Shown here: in pieces, positions 50,203 to 63,906 of the stretch
How the letters are laid out: each line of letters begins with the position of its first letter
How positions within the stretch are numbered: position 1 is the first letter of the stretch
Program-made: the position numbers and the translations under genes
NCBI GenBank assembly: GCA_940671915.1
Contig: CALNVZ010003425.1
Coordinates: forward strand, 37,762,939-37,826,938
Direction of reading: 5' to 3'
Source: Paracentrotus lividus
Lineage: Eukaryota; Echinodermata; Echinoidea; Camarodonta; Echinidae
Length of the DNA stretch: 64,000 nucleotides
The notes under the pieces: model-generated
The model's database searches: none
What the model was told of the DNA's origin: nothing
Seen by the model: only the letters and a program-made list of their open reading frames with translations

Positions 50203-50341
50203 GTGACGTCATCATTCATTCATGTTGGTGGGATAAACAATAGAAATGTGTCCATCAAACCATGATAAATCATTGTTTTTACGGTCTGGTGCGCCGGTAC
50301 CTTATTGTTTTGCCCACCAACATGGATGCTTGTGACGTCAC
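50203..50341. mobile_element. 139-bp foldback MITE, GTGACGTCA ends
   Basis: Left GTGACGTCATCATTCATTCA, TGTTGGTGGGATAAACAATAG; right inverse GTGACGTCACAAGCATCCAT, GTTGGTGGGCAAAACAATAAG. It lies directly beside the LINE remnant at 50345. Confidence 0.8.
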
Positions 50342-50344
50342 GTG

Positions 50345-50631
50345 AAATCGCTCTATTAGTTTTGCCGGTCCCAAAATTTGGAATGATCTTCCTCTTGAAA
50401 ATCGTTTTGTTTAACAGTTCAAACAAATTTAAGTTCAAGCAATATAAGAACAAATTGAAGACACATTTGTTCTCCCTCTGATCTGTTTATACTAACTTAG
50501 AGAGCAAGTCACCTATAATCTTACTGTTTTTTTTTTTGTTTTTTTTTTGTTTTAATGTAAAGCGCCTTGAGCAAATTTATTTGGAAGGGCGCTATATAAG
50601 ATTTATGTTATTGTTATTATATTATATTATT

Positions 50632-50632
<1 letters not shown>
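50345..50632 (+). pseudogene. LINE ORF C-terminus remnant and 3' tail
   Basis: A frame reads SISFAGPKIWNDLPLENRFV, then a one-base shift gives NSSNKFKFKQYKNKLKTHLF and SL-stop. 'GPKIWNDLP...FK..LKTHLF' is the common C-terminal signature of CR1/L2-like LINE ORFs. It is followed by TGTAAAGCGCCTTGAGC and GGGCGCTATATAAGAT, then the TTA array. Confidence 0.7.
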
Positions 50633-50806
<174 letters not shown>

Positions 50807-51309
50807 AGAATGTGGCTTTGAATCCAATGTGTATTTTCATTAGCTGCACGATCGATATTTCTATGAATATTTTTTTTTTAACGTCAAAACAAACATTAGA
50901 ACCAGGAGGGATTTAAACCTGCAAAAGTAACTGCTACGATCATTGACTAAACATAATGACCATCAGTTCTGTTGTAAGTGCAACACATTTTCAAAGGTTA
51001 TTAGCATAATTTCTTTTTTAAGATGTAAAAAATCAAGTGATCATGAAGCTTCTAATTTATATATTAAAAATCCAGCATATTATTTTGTTGGCTATATTCA
51101 TACTTTTTTCCAAGAAGTATTATAGGCTTACCTTGTATTTTTCAATCAATTATTGAAGGTTCAAAACGACACAATTTTGGGTCCATTCGTGACCCAAATA
51201 TATACCGACATATATATCGAGCATTTATCTTTAATTGACCCGGAATGGTTTAAAGCCTTAATAGACCCACAATGGCGTCGATTTGACTCTTTATTCATTA
51301 ATTTTATTT

Positions 51310-51390
51310 CTTTTTTTTATCTTTTTTTTTTTTTTTTTTTTTTAGTTAACAAATCACTGTAGCAATGGTAGGCTCTTAGCACCTATAGGC

Positions 51391-51428
<38 letters not shown>

Positions 51429-51430
51429 AC
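51310..51430. repeat. Poly-T tracts
   Basis: Two runs (about 51325-51345 and 51395-51425) flank a short unique stretch. Confidence 0.85.
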
Positions 51431-53689
51431 AATGTCAAAAGAACCAAATAAAACTTGGCTCTTCAACAGAAAGTTCCCAGCCACCACCCCCCCCCCAGCC
51501 CCACGCCGCGCCCAGCTCCATTCAAACACAGAACTTCTGCCTAGAAATTAATGTGTATGTTAAGCTCGGAAGCAAAGTTTAAATGGCCCAGACTGAAAGG
51601 GCGGGAAAAACAGTAATAAAAACAATAAACAGCTTCCTTCTTTACCGTCTATGGGAAGCTGGAGTTGTGAGCTACCCAATATCCCTTCACGCTATGTGTC
51701 ATAGTGTTACATGCAGGCGTAGTATAGTATAATGGACCGGGGTATATGACTCACAAGTCTGTCCGCAAAATATGAAGGATACGACAAAATCTGATTAATC
51801 CAACATTGATTCCAATGTGAAGTACCTTATATCTATTTTGTTATATTCTTGGCATATTTTACCACCACCGACCCCACCCCCATTTCGCCACGGTGCGTTG
51901 TATACATGGTATACTTATTCGGACAAAATGTTCGCGCTGTCTTAATCATGACAAAAATAATTAATATAACATTTGGACCCCCGTCGTTGTTTTGGGGGTG
52001 TGTTTTGTTTTGTTTTGTTTTGTTTTTTTTTTTTAGTTTAGTTTTTTAATTTTGTAATATATTATTTCGTATAGGGTTTTCGTATCCAAATGCATACTGC
52101 TCAACATAGTCTTGTCCAGAACCCTGGCAGTATAATTATCATTGCATAGTATTTGGGAGTCTATCAATAACGAATAAAAACATAATATAAGTCATGCTAC
52201 TATTGTATAAACTTGGGATGGATCTGAAATAATCGCAATTCAAAACCTGATTGATATCTATCCAAACTCCCTATCAAACGCAGACCTGGTAAAAGATTGT
52301 CTTGGATATTCAAATCTGTAGATGATTTTTGACTTCTGCCCCAGTGTGAATGTGAATGACAAACTCGCTCTTGTCAAACGACGTTATATGGTAATTATCA
52401 ACCAATTAGGTAAACGGAAGTTTCAAAGTGTCTGAAATCTAACCTATCCTATAGACTTCTTATTTGCTTACAGCGTATAGCTGTTTTATTATGGCAATGT
52501 TCGTTTGGTGTGCCTATTTTCAGTAAACAATTATGAAAAAAAGAAGAATAGATAGATAAATAAATAAAAGTCTTTATTATTTGTTTCATATGGCATACAG
52601 ACGGGGTGACGGGATTAGGTTGCGTTTTATTTAAAATCTATTTAGGAATTTCAGAAATACATGTAGTCCATCAATTTTTTTTATCGTTCTGCAATCAATC
52701 TTATGTATTTTACACGTTTTATCCTATGTATTATTAACTTTTAACTACATTTTGCAAATTATTATATAATGTATTGTCGTTTTTGGTATAATAATGATTT
52801 TTTTTTTTTGTTTTTTTTTTGTTATGCAATAATGACGATATTCTTGCAATGTGTTGTATCATGGGATAGTCCTGTAGGCCTATTTCTTCAACGATTTCTC
52901 TAGATAGACATGTTTATCTTTGGAGTTGAAAAATGATAGATTATCTGAATAAATGAAATAAAATACTTTCAGTCAAGCTAATTTAACCAAGGTAAATCAA
53001 TGCATTTTTCCAGCTTTCCCAATTAACCATGTTCTCTCTGTCTGAAGAAAAGATTTATATTGTAATATTTCCAAATTACCATCACTTTGCTGACAATTAT
53101 AATGAACCGTATTCGTAATGTATTACAATAATTTATAAAGTAAAGTTTTTGTAAAGTGTATTGTGATATCATGAAGTAGACCTATAAGCATTGCAAAGGT
53201 TTGCCCGACAAAATAATATATCATAAATATATAGGCCTATAATGATTTATGTCTTCGATATTTGAGTGAAACAATTGCCATGGAAATATCTTGTCAACAT
53301 ACAAGAGTTCATGTACTCACGTGACAAACTTGTACTCGGTAGACTGCAACATATCACCAGCACAGTAATCCAATACATTATAACATTCATGTCTCCTGAG
53401 GGTAAACCATATAAGCACTATCGAAATCCCACACGTCTTTTTACACACTTCTCAAATCATTCGAAGAAAATGATTCCCGTAAATTGAATTTTTCTCCTCT
53501 CTGAAATCCACTAAAAAGGCATAGCGTGCGCGTTTACGAGATTAAAGAGACACAACACATCGGATTCCATCGGAAAGTTCACCATAGCTAATAGGATTCC
53601 ATGTTTGTTTTTAGAACAAGTTGCAGAATATTACTGAATCCCGTTATTAGCTGATGACCTCATCATACTCGTTCACAGTGGGACTAATG

Positions 53690-53910
53690 CTGCAGTCACA
53701 CAGACACTTATACGTTTGTGTTGTTTTAATCTTATTTCATCTTCTATTCTATCATTTCTTATGTATTTCTTTGTTTTACTGAATGAACGAAGTTATCAAT
53801 ATTTCCACTTCTGACTATGACGGATACGCATCCGTGGGGATAAGCAGAAAAGAAAATAATTTTAGGACGCAACAGGACGTAACACAACGTAAGTGTCTGT
53901 GTGACTGTAG
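53690..53910. mobile_element. TAA-flanked MITE, TGCTGCAGTCACACAGAC (sister of 36751)
   Basis: Ends TGCTGCAGTCACACAGACAC and GTGTCTGTGTGACTGTAGCA with TAA outside both. The interior closely matches 36751-36984 (CTATTCTTTCATTTCTTATG; GAACGAA.TTATCAATATTT). Confidence 0.85.
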
Positions 53911-54219
53911 CATAAGGGGGATAGATACGGATGTGACTATAATCTATATGGGGGGCTTGGCGCTACGAGTAGGAGAGAAAAAAAGTTTGATGGATTTTCA
54001 GTTCACCCTGTTTTTCCAGTCAGCTAAATTGGGGGAAAGGTGAGAGTGTTCAGTTTACCAATTATGAAAATCAGTAGGATATAGTATTAGATCCAGTTCT
54101 TGAGCGAACGCACTATCTCTTCTCTCTTTTTGTTTTTTTGTTTTTTTGTTTTTTTCTTCTCTTCTTTCTGTTCCGAGTTTCACTGCCACGCCCCTCTCTC
54201 AAGCTTATGCTCTCAGTTA

Positions 54220-54258
54220 TCATCTCTCTCTCTCTCTCCCTCTCTCTTACTCTGTCAC

Positions 54259-54309
<51 letters not shown>

Positions 54310-54863
54310 ACCCTCACACACACATATCACTGACCACTCACATGCACAGTTAGTTGATTTTTTTTTCATAATTGAAATAATTTAAATGTTTATTGTTTCG
54401 AATCACTTCAACAATTATGTAGGGTTTTGCTTCATGACACCTTTTGCACGTATTTAACAGTCCAAGCTTATATCATCTTAAAATGATGTTCAGATCGAAG
54501 ATGTATTCCCGTTTTGCTTACGATTGCGTAACCGTGTTTAGAAAAGAAAAGATGCATTTTAAAGGCAAATAAATATTTAGTTAAAACTTTTGAATGTATC
54601 ACTCACTGGCCATGTTTATTTTTATCTATATATTGGATATGCATTTTTTTTTTTACCCGCTCATTTGATTTTTTTTTTCTTTTCTTTCTTTTGAAGAACT
54701 TTATTTTTCACTTATTTAACACTCTGAAAATGAAGGGTCAAAATGACCAAATAACGGGTCAGTTAGGACTGACATCATTCCGGTTTAAATCTGAAAGAAC
54801 AATAATAATTTACCCCAGAATGTTTGTATGGTCCCAGTGGACCCCCCCCCCTTCTCTCTCTCT

Positions 54864-54904
<41 letters not shown>

Positions 54905-54949
54905 CATCCTCCTCATCCTCTCTCTCCCTCCCTCCCCCTCCCTCTCGTA

Positions 54950-54990
<41 letters not shown>

Positions 54991-55050
54991 CTCTTTCTCT
55001 CTCTTTCTCCATCTCTCTCATTCTCTCTCTCTTTCTTTCTATCCACACCT
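54220..55050. repeat. (CT)n and (CA)n arrays
   Basis: CT run 54222-54250, CA run 54257-54320, then a long CT-rich array with CCCT interruptions at 54850-55045. All Ser/Leu or Arg/Glu frames here are artefacts. Confidence 0.95.
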
Positions 55051-55662
55051 CCCCCTCCCTCTTCATCAAACATGTTCTTACATACAGTATGTTTCTTTCG
55101 TTGGTTCATTAAAGGGAATGAGTAACTTTCAAAAACATGAGCAATTAGATCAAGATTAATCAAATTATATTGTTCCAACAGTAAAAACAAACTACTGAAA
55201 TTTTCATATCAAATTGAAGTCATTTACTACCTTAAAACAGTGTAACAAACAATGCAAAGCATATAGCCGAACACCAGTACCCTCTGATGCTGGCTCAGCA
55301 GGCTGCTAGGGACGGGGACTATACAACAAGAAATGGGTGCATGTTGTGCTATGTGGAAAAGCATATGGTTTTATAAACCATCCGGGGTTGGTTTATAAAA
55401 TTTGAGTATGAAATCATTGATATCTCGAAGGTAAAGCAAGCAATTAGCTTGCAATTTTGAAGAGATACCAGACTGACCTAAGTGTTTATAATTATGTTGG
55501 CAAAATAAGCTAAATCGAATAAAATGTGATTTGAATATTATTCAATCAATGTTACTGCATGTTAATCCCTTTAATCCCCGTCACGTAAGCTCCGATTATA
55601 GAGCAGGGGTTGCTATATCGAGAGGGAAATGGCTACCCTCGGAGAACGTTTCGCTTCCTCGG

Positions 55663-55672
55663 CTATTTATAG
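55663..55672 (-). promoter_or_regulatory. Weak candidate TATA box on the minus strand
   Basis: The minus-strand word CTATAAATAGCC sits in a GC-richer pocket (about 55560-55860) and is present in copy 2 near 61735. It points toward the MAM gene about 11 kb away. No transcript or exon links them. Confidence 0.15.
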
Positions 55673-56188
55673 CTGGCTACCCCCGGTCATATCACAATAC
55701 ACTGCCCCCGGAACGACCATAGATCGCACCAAACATTGCCAAAGAATAATCATGTCACTGAAGGGCATATGGTTAGGTTGGATCTGCATGAGACGTAGGC
55801 CTACGATGTGGCTGTGTGGCTGCTGCGGTATGGATCCCGGTAAGTTGGAGACAGAATATAAATCTTAGTGCGATAGACAGTCAATTTATGGATTTGGAAA
55901 ATATAATTCGGTATTAGATTCTAAATACATGCACTCTCTGTAGGAGCATATACGTAACCCTGGTAACGTATTATAGACTTGGGTAGTCGTTGCAGACGCC
56001 GCGTATGAATATGTGGTAACCATTTTAACACAATCGTATTTTTATCTCAAAAAGTTGTAATTATTTGTATTGTTGAAGTCAGATATCTGTAGGCCTATTT
56101 GTAGGCCTATCTGTATTAAAAACGCAGTATACTTCCAATGTATTTTAAAATAAAAATAATGATGATTTTGGAAGGAAAAAATAGCAAA

Positions 56189-56470
56189 GAAAATGGGATT
56201 CCATTGGAATTCGAAGCCAAAACCTCCTGATTACTAGAAAGACAGGTATACCGACTGAGCTTTGGCAAGCCCTTATATCGATGTTCTTTTGCCAGGTTCT
56301 ATTGTTTGAACTGAACACTCGAGCATTGAAAGCTATAAAGGGTGTTCTCTGGGAGGAATATCGACATACGGGCTTGCCATAGTTCAGTCGGTAGAACACC
56401 TGTCTAGTAATCAGAATGGCCTTTGGTTCGAATCCCGATGGAATTCCACTTCCCTTGTTCATTTTTTCCC
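56189..56470. mobile_element. Inverted pair of tRNA-derived SINE heads
   Basis: Plus strand at 56369: GGGCTTGCCATAGTTCAGTC, A-box, then B-box GGTTCGAATCCCGATGGAAT. Minus strand from about 56280: GGGCTTGCCAAAGCTCAGTC and a decayed B-box GCTTCGAATTCC. The two heads face away from a shared centre (CGAGCATTGAAAGCTAT...). The 5' heptamer does not pair with the 3' end, so neither is a functional tRNA. Confidence 0.75.
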
Positions 56471-57864
56471 AACACCGGGACTCTTCCTCCCGACTATGGC
56501 CCGAATTTTGAAAATACTTCATTCTGGTCGGTTCTGCTTAATTCCTGTTTATTTCAAATAAAATGTAGCATTGGTTTAAATGTTTTTAACATGTCGAACC
56601 TATTACAAACCAGTACTAAATACAACTACTAATATTAGGGATGTCCACTAAAATTTTAAGTTATTTTAAAGTTGTTTTTGCTAGGCTTATTTGATGGAGC
56701 ATTTTGAAAGAAACATTTTGGTACTTGAATTATCACAATTGGATGTTCCGTTTCAAAGATATGACCCAAAGAGTGTCTCAGATTACCAATGAGCTGCTAG
56801 AACACTTTTGCAAGTTTCAGACAAAAAAAAGCCAGAAAATGCAATAAAGCTCAAGTTTATGGTTCTTTTGGCTTTGATTTATTAAACCAAATCATACCAA
56901 ACATTTTCTATGTGTGTATCAACATGAAATGAGATTATAGTAACACAATTGAGTAGATTATACAAAGATACAATTTATGGCAGTACAAAACTGATGGTTT
57001 GACATGTATGTTACCGTATGTGATCCAATATGACCACCGTGGAAAAATGCTCCATAGAGCATGTTTCAATAGGAACACCCTAGACAAAGGGCTATTTTAT
57101 GGTGGTGTGGGTCAGAGCCGAGTGTTAGCAGGGTAGAGTAATTTTAAAACTTAAATGGCCAGTGGTAAACATTGTTCTTTGTTTTTCACCCCAATACATT
57201 TTTTGTTCAAAAAATAGAAATTTTATAGATAATCCACTTCTCCTTATCTGAATCAATTCCAATCATGAGAAATTCCAGTCATAACACACATCACACAGAA
57301 GATCACTATTGAACACGCTGTAGTTTTTATTATATCAATTATTCCAACAGGAGAAGTTGATCTTCTGGTGAGGTATTTTCTAGGAAGAAACTGACCAATT
57401 AGGAATAAAAATGATTGATATTTACCAACTGCAAAAGACAATTTCGAAAGCTGTTTTTTATTTTAAAATTTTGCTGTTTCTCTGCCTGTGTATTATTATG
57501 TAGGCAGTGCATTGGTTATTGTTTGCATTGTAAAATGCATGGGTGACTACATCCATACAGTGAAGTGGAAACCGTTCTAGTGGCTTTTTGCTTTTGTTTG
57601 GCCATCCCTACTAATATACGATATATAAACAAATAGTTTTGTGAATCAACCAATGAGGACGCTATTTAATGTATATAACATGAACCCATTGCTCACTAAA
57701 TGAATAAGAGACATGGTTTGGACATCAACACGTTGCACGCCACATTTATGGTTTTAAGTTCCAAAATAGTAAGCAAAAATCTTTGTGACGAAAATAATTG
57801 AAATTACTACACAAATATGTCGTGCGCCTATTGTTGTTATTTTTAATTTTTACTATACGTTGTT

Positions 57865-60382
57865 ACATGAGGGTAGTAGTATAATGGACGGGGTATATGA
57901 CTCACAGTCTGTCCGAAAATATGAAGGATACGACAAAATCTGATTAATCCAATATGATTCCAATGTGAAGTACCTTATATCTATTTTGTTATATTCTTGG
58001 CATATTTTACCCACACCGACCCCCCATTCGCACGGTGCGTTGTATACATGGTATACTTATTCGGACAAAATGTTCGCGGCTGTCTTAAATCATGACAAAA
58101 ATAATTAATATAACATTTGGACCCCGTCGTTGTTTTGGGGTGTGTTTTGTTTTGTTTTGTTTTGTTTTTTTTTTTAGTTTAGTTTTTAATTTTGTAATAT
58201 ATTATTCGTATAGGGTTTTCGTATCCAAATGCATACTGCTCAACATAGTCTTGTCCAGAACCTGGCAGTATAATTATCATTTGCATAGTATTTGGAGTCT
58301 ATCAATAACGAATAACAACATAATATAAGTCATCTACTATTGTATAAACTTGGGATGGATCTGAAATAACGCAATTCAAACCCTGATTGATATCTATCCA
58401 AATCCCTATACACGCAGACCTGGTAAAGATTTGTCTTGGATATTCAAATCTGTAGATGATTTTTGACTTCTGCCCAGTGTGAATGTGAAGACAAACTCGC
58501 TCTTGTCAAACGACGTTATATGGTAATATCAACCCAATTAGGTAAACGGAAGTTTCAAAGTGTCTGAAATCTACATATCCTATGACTTCTTATTTGCTTA
58601 CAGCGTATATGCTGTTTTATTATGGCAATGTTCGTTTGGTGTGCCTATTTTCAGTAAACATTATGAAAAAAAGAAGATAGATAGATAAATAAATAAAAGT
58701 CTTTAATTATTTGTTTCATATGGCATACAGACGGGGTGACGGGATTAGGTTTGCGTTTATTTAAAATCTATTTAGGAATTCAGATACATGTAGTCCATCA
58801 ATTTTTTTTATCCTTTCTGCAATCAATCTTATGTATTTTACACGTTTATCCTATGTATTATTAACTTTTAACTACATTTTGCAAATTATTAATAATGTAT
58901 TGTCGTTTTTGGTATAATAATGATTTTTTTTTTTTGTTTTTTTTTTGTTTATGCAATAATACGATATTCTTGCAATGTGTTGTATCATGGGATAGTCCTG
59001 TAGGCCTATTTCTTCAACGATTTCTCTAGATAGACATGTTTATCTTTGGAGTTGAAAATGATAGATTATCGAATAAATGAAATAAACATCTTTCAGTCAA
59101 GCTAATTTAACCAGGTAAATCAATGCATTTTTCCAGAGCTTTCCAATTAACCATGTTCTCTCTGTCTGAAGAAAAGATTATATTGTGTATATTTCCAAAT
59201 TACCATCACTTTGCTGACAATTATAATGAACCGTATTCGTAATGTATTAACAATAATTTATAAGTAAAGTTTTTGTTAAAGTGTATTGTGATATCATGAA
59301 GTAGACCTAAAAGCATTGCAAAGGTTGCCCGACAAAATAATATATCATAAATATATAAGGCCTATAATGATTTATGTCTTCGATATTTGAGTGAAACATG
59401 CCATGGAAATATCTGTCAAACATACAAGAGTTCATGTACTCACGTGACAACACTTGTACTCGGTAGACTGCAAACATATCACCAGCACAGTATCCAATAC
59501 ATTATAACATTCATGTCTCCTGAGGGTAAACCATATAAGCACTATCGAAATCCACACAGTTCTTTTACACACTTCTCAAATCATTCGAAGAAAATGATTC
59601 CCGTAATTGAATTTTTTCCTCTCTGAAATCCCTAAAAAGGCATTAGCGTGCGCGTTTACGAGATTAAAGAGCACAACACATCGGATTCATCGGAAAGTTC
59701 ACCATAGCCTAATAGGATTCCATGTTTGTTTTTAAGAACAAGTTGCAGAATATTACTGAATCCCGTTATTAGCTGATGACCTCATCATACTCGTTCACAC
59801 AGTGGGACTAATGCTGCAAGTCACACAGACACTTATACGTTTGTGTTGTTTTATACTTTATTTCATCTTCTATTCTATTCATTTCTTTGTATTTCTTTGT
59901 TTACTGAATGAACGAAGTTATCAAAATATTTCCACTTCTGACTATGACGGAACGCATCCGTGGGGATAAGCAGAAAAGAAAATAATTTTAGGACGCAACA
60001 GGACGTAACACAAACGTAAGTGTCTGTGTGACTGTAGCATAAGGGGGATGATACGGATGTGACTATATCTATTGGGGGCTTGGCGCTACGAGTATGAGAG
60101 AAAAAAAGTTTGATGGATTTTTCAGTTCACCCTGTTTTCCAGTCAGCTAAAATTGGGGAAAGGTGAGAGTGTTCAGTTACCATTATGAAAATCAGTAGGA
60201 TATAGTATTGAGATCCAGTTCTTGAGCGAACGCACTATTTCTTCTCTCTTTTTGTTTTTTTGTTTTTTTTGTTTTTTCTTCTCTTCTTCTGTTCGAGTTT
60301 CACTGCCACGCCCCTTCTCAAGCTTATGCTCTCAGTTATCATCTCTCTTCTCTTCCCTCTCTCTACTCTGTCACACACAACA

Positions 60383-60413
<31 letters not shown>

Positions 60414-63400
60414 CACCACACATACACACCCTCACACACACATATCAATGACCACACACATGCACAGTGTTTGATTTTTTTTTCATAATTGAAAATTTAA
60501 ATGTTTATTGTTTCGAATCATTCAACAATTATGTAGGGTTTTGCTTCATGACACCTTTGCACGTATTTAAAGTCCAGCTTATATCATCTTAAATGATGTT
60601 CAGATCGAAGATGTATTCCCGTTTTGCTACGATTGCGTAACCGTGTTTAGAAAAGAAAGATGCATTTTAAAGGAAATAATATTTAGTTAAAACTTTTGAA
60701 TGTATCACTCACTGGCCATGTTATTTTTATCTATATATTGGATATGCATTTTTTTTTTTACCCGCTCATTGATTTTTTTTTTCTTTTCTTTCTTTGAGAA
60801 CTTTATTTTTCACTTATTTAACATCTGAAATGAAGGGTCAAAATGACAATAACGGGTCAGTTAGGACTGACATATTCCGGTTTAAATCTGAAAGAACAAT
60901 AATAATTTACCAGAATGTTGTATGGTCCCAGTGGACCCCCCCCTTCTCTCTCTCTCATCTCTCTCTCTCTTCCTCTCTCTCTCTCTCTCTCTCTCTCTCA
61001 TCCTCTCATCTCTCTCTCCCTCCTCCCTCCCTCCCTCCCTCTCTACTCTCTCTCTCTCTCTCTCTTCTCTTTCTCTCTCTTCCTTCTCTCTCTCTCTTTC
61101 TCCATCTCTCTCATTCTCTCTCTTCTTCTCATCCACCTCCCTCCCTCTTCATCAACATGTTCTTACATACAGTATGTTTCTTTCGTTGGTTCATTAAAGG
61201 GAATGAGTAACTTTCAAAAACATGAGCAATAGATCAAGATTAATCAAATTATATTGTTCCAACAGTAAAACAAACTACTGAAATTTTCATATCAAATTGA
61301 AGTCATTTACTACCTTAAAACAGTGTAACAAACAATGCAAAGCATATAGCAACACCAGTACCCTCTGATGCTGGTCAGCAGGCTGCTAGGGACGGGGACT
61401 ATACAACAAGAAATGGTGCATGTTGCTATGTGGAAAGCATATGGTTTTATAAACATCCGGGTTGGTTTATAAATTTGAGTATGAAATCATTGATATCTCG
61501 AAGGTAAAGCAAGCAATTAGCTTGCAATTTTGAAGAGATACCAGACTGACCTAAGTGTTTATAATTATGTTGGCAAAATAAGCTAAATCGAATAAAATGT
61601 GATTTGAATATTATTCATCAATGTTACTGCATGTTAATCCCTTTAATCCCCGTCACGTAAGCTCGATTATAGAGCAGGGGTTGCTATATCGAGAGGGAAA
61701 TGGCTACCCTCGGAGAACGTTTCGCTTCCTCGGCTATTTTATAGCTGGCTACCCCCGGTCATATCACAATACACTGCCCCGGAACGACATAGATCGCACC
61801 AAACATTGCCAAAGAATAATCATGTCACTGAAGGGCATATGGTTAGGTTGGATTGCATGAGACGTAGGCCTACGATGTGCTGTGTGGCTGCTGCGGTATG
61901 GATCCCGTAAGTTGGGAACAGAATATAAATCTTAGTTGCGATAGACAGTCAATTTATGGATTTGGAAAATATAATTCGTATTAGATTCTAAATACATGCA
62001 CTCTCTTAGGAGACCATATACGTAACCCTGGTACGTATTATAGCTTGGGTAGTCGTTGCAGACGCCGCGTATGAATATGTGGTAACCATTTTAACACAAT
62101 CGTATTTTTATCTAAAAAGTTGTAATTATTTGTATTGTTGAAGTCAGAGATCTGTAGGCCTATTTTGTAGGCCTATCTGTATTAAAACGCAGTATACTTC
62201 CAATGTATTTTTAAAATAAAATAATGATGATTTTGGAAGGAAAAAATAGCAAAGAAAATGGGATTCCATTGGAATTCGAAGCCAAAACCTCCTGATTACT
62301 AGAAAGACAGGTATACCGACTGAGCTTTGCAAGCCTTATATCGATGTTCTTTGCCAGGTTCTATTGTTTGAACTGAACACTCGAGCATTGAAAGCTAATA
62401 AGGGTGTTCTCTGGAGGAATATCGACATACGGGCTTGCCATAGTTCAGTCGGTAGAACACCTGTCTAGTAATCAGAATGGCCTTTGGTTCGAATCCCGAT
62501 GGAATCCACTTCCCTTGTTCATTTTTCCCACACCGGGACTCTTCCTCCCGACTATGGCCGAATTTTGAAAATACTTCATTCTGGTCGTTCTGCTTAATTC
62601 CTGTTTATTCAAATAAAATGTAGCATTGTTTAAATGTTTTTAACATGTCGAACCTATTACAAACCAGTACTAAATACAACTACTAATATTAGGGATGTCC
62701 ACTAAAAATTTTAAGTTATTTTAAAGTTGTTTTTTGCTAGGCTTATTTGATGGAGCATTTGAAAGAAACATTTTGGTACTTGAATTATCACAATTGGATG
62801 TTCCGTTTCAAAGATATGACCCAAAGAGTGTCTCAGATTACCAATGAGCTGCTAGAAACTTTTGCAAGTTTCAGACAAAAAAAAGCCAGAAAATGCAATA
62901 AAGCTCAAGTTTATGGTTCTTTTGGCTTTGATTTATTAAACCAAATCATACCAAACATTTTCTATGTGTGTATCAACATGAAATGAGATTATAGTAACAC
63001 AATTGAGTAGATTATACAAAGATACAATTTATGGCAGTACAAAACTGATGTTTGACATGTATGTTACCGTATGTGATCCAATATGACCACCGTGGAAATG
63101 CTCCATAGAGCATGTTTCAATAGGAACACCTAGACAAAGGGTATTTTATGGTGGTGTGGTCAGAGCCGAGTGTTAGCAGGGTAGAGTAATTTAAAAACTT
63201 AAATGGCCAGTGGTAAACATTGTTCTTTGTTTTTCACCCCCAATACATTTTTTGTTCAAAAATAGTGAAATTTTATAGAATATCCTTCTCCTTATCTGAA
63301 TCATTCCAATCATGAGAAATTCCAGTCATAACACACATCACACAGAGAGCATCACTTTGAACACGCTGTAGTTTTTATTATATCAATATATTCCAACAGG

Positions 63401-63906
63401 AGAAGTTGATCTTCTGGTGAGTATTTTCTAAGGAAGAAACTGACCAATTAGGAATAAAAATGATTGATATTTACCAACTGCCAAGACAATTTCGAAAGCT
63501 GTTTTTTATTGAAAATTTTGCTGTTTCTCTGCCTGTGTATATTATGTAGGCAGTGCATTGGTTATTGTTTGCATTGTAAATGCATGGGTGACTACATCCA
63601 TACAGTGAAGTGGAAACCGTTCTAGTGGCTTTTTGCTTTTGTTTGGCCATCCCTACTAATATACGATATATAAACAAATAGTTTTGTGAATCAACCAATG
63701 AGGACGCTATTTAATGTATATAACATGAACCCATTGCTCACTAAATGAATAAGAGACATGGTTTGGACATCAACACGTTGCACGCCACATTTATGGTTTT
63801 AAGTTCCAAAATAGTAAGCAAAAATCTTTGTGACGAAAATAATTGAAATTCTACACAAATATGTCGTGCGCCTATTGTTGTTATTTTTAATTTTACTATA
63901 CGTTGA
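57865..63906. repeat. 6.0-kb tandem block, copy 2
   Basis: This is the same content in the same order as copy 1 and about 115 bp shorter through many small deletions. The copy ends at TACTATACGTTG (63906), after which sequence diverges to ACGTTTATTAAATTG. Equivalent features: MITE near 59814-60036, (CA)n near 60375-60430, CT array near 60945-61130, SINE pair near 62240-62530. Confidence 0.9.

Larger units (their letters stand above)
51708..57864. repeat. 6.1-kb tandem block, copy 1
   Basis: It begins GTTACATG.AGG.GTAGTAT and ends TTTTACTATACGTTG. It contains a TAA-flanked MITE (53690), (CT)n/(CA)n (54220-54320), a long CT array (54850-55045), an inverted pair of tRNA-derived SINE heads (56190-56470) and AT-rich sequence. 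No protein-coding exon is convincing. Where compared (for example 55531-55750 against 61620-61835) the two copies differ only by one-base indels. Confidence 0.9.

Noticed and set aside
53266..53487. 73-codon + strand frame
   Set aside because: It is not preserved in the second tandem copy and has no recognisable motif.
54100..55190. Long Ser/Leu- and Arg/Glu-rich open frames on both strands
   Set aside because: They are translations of CT and CA microsatellites, present in all frames, with no splice or domain support.
55629..55868. Plus-strand frame MATLGERF... in copy 1 of the 6-kb block
   Set aside because: The corresponding frame in copy 2 is broken by indels and no splice sites or family resemblance were seen.
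56369..56445. Functional tRNA gene
   Set aside because: A- and B-boxes are present, but the 5' heptamer does not pair with the 3' end and the unit is a repeated SINE head.
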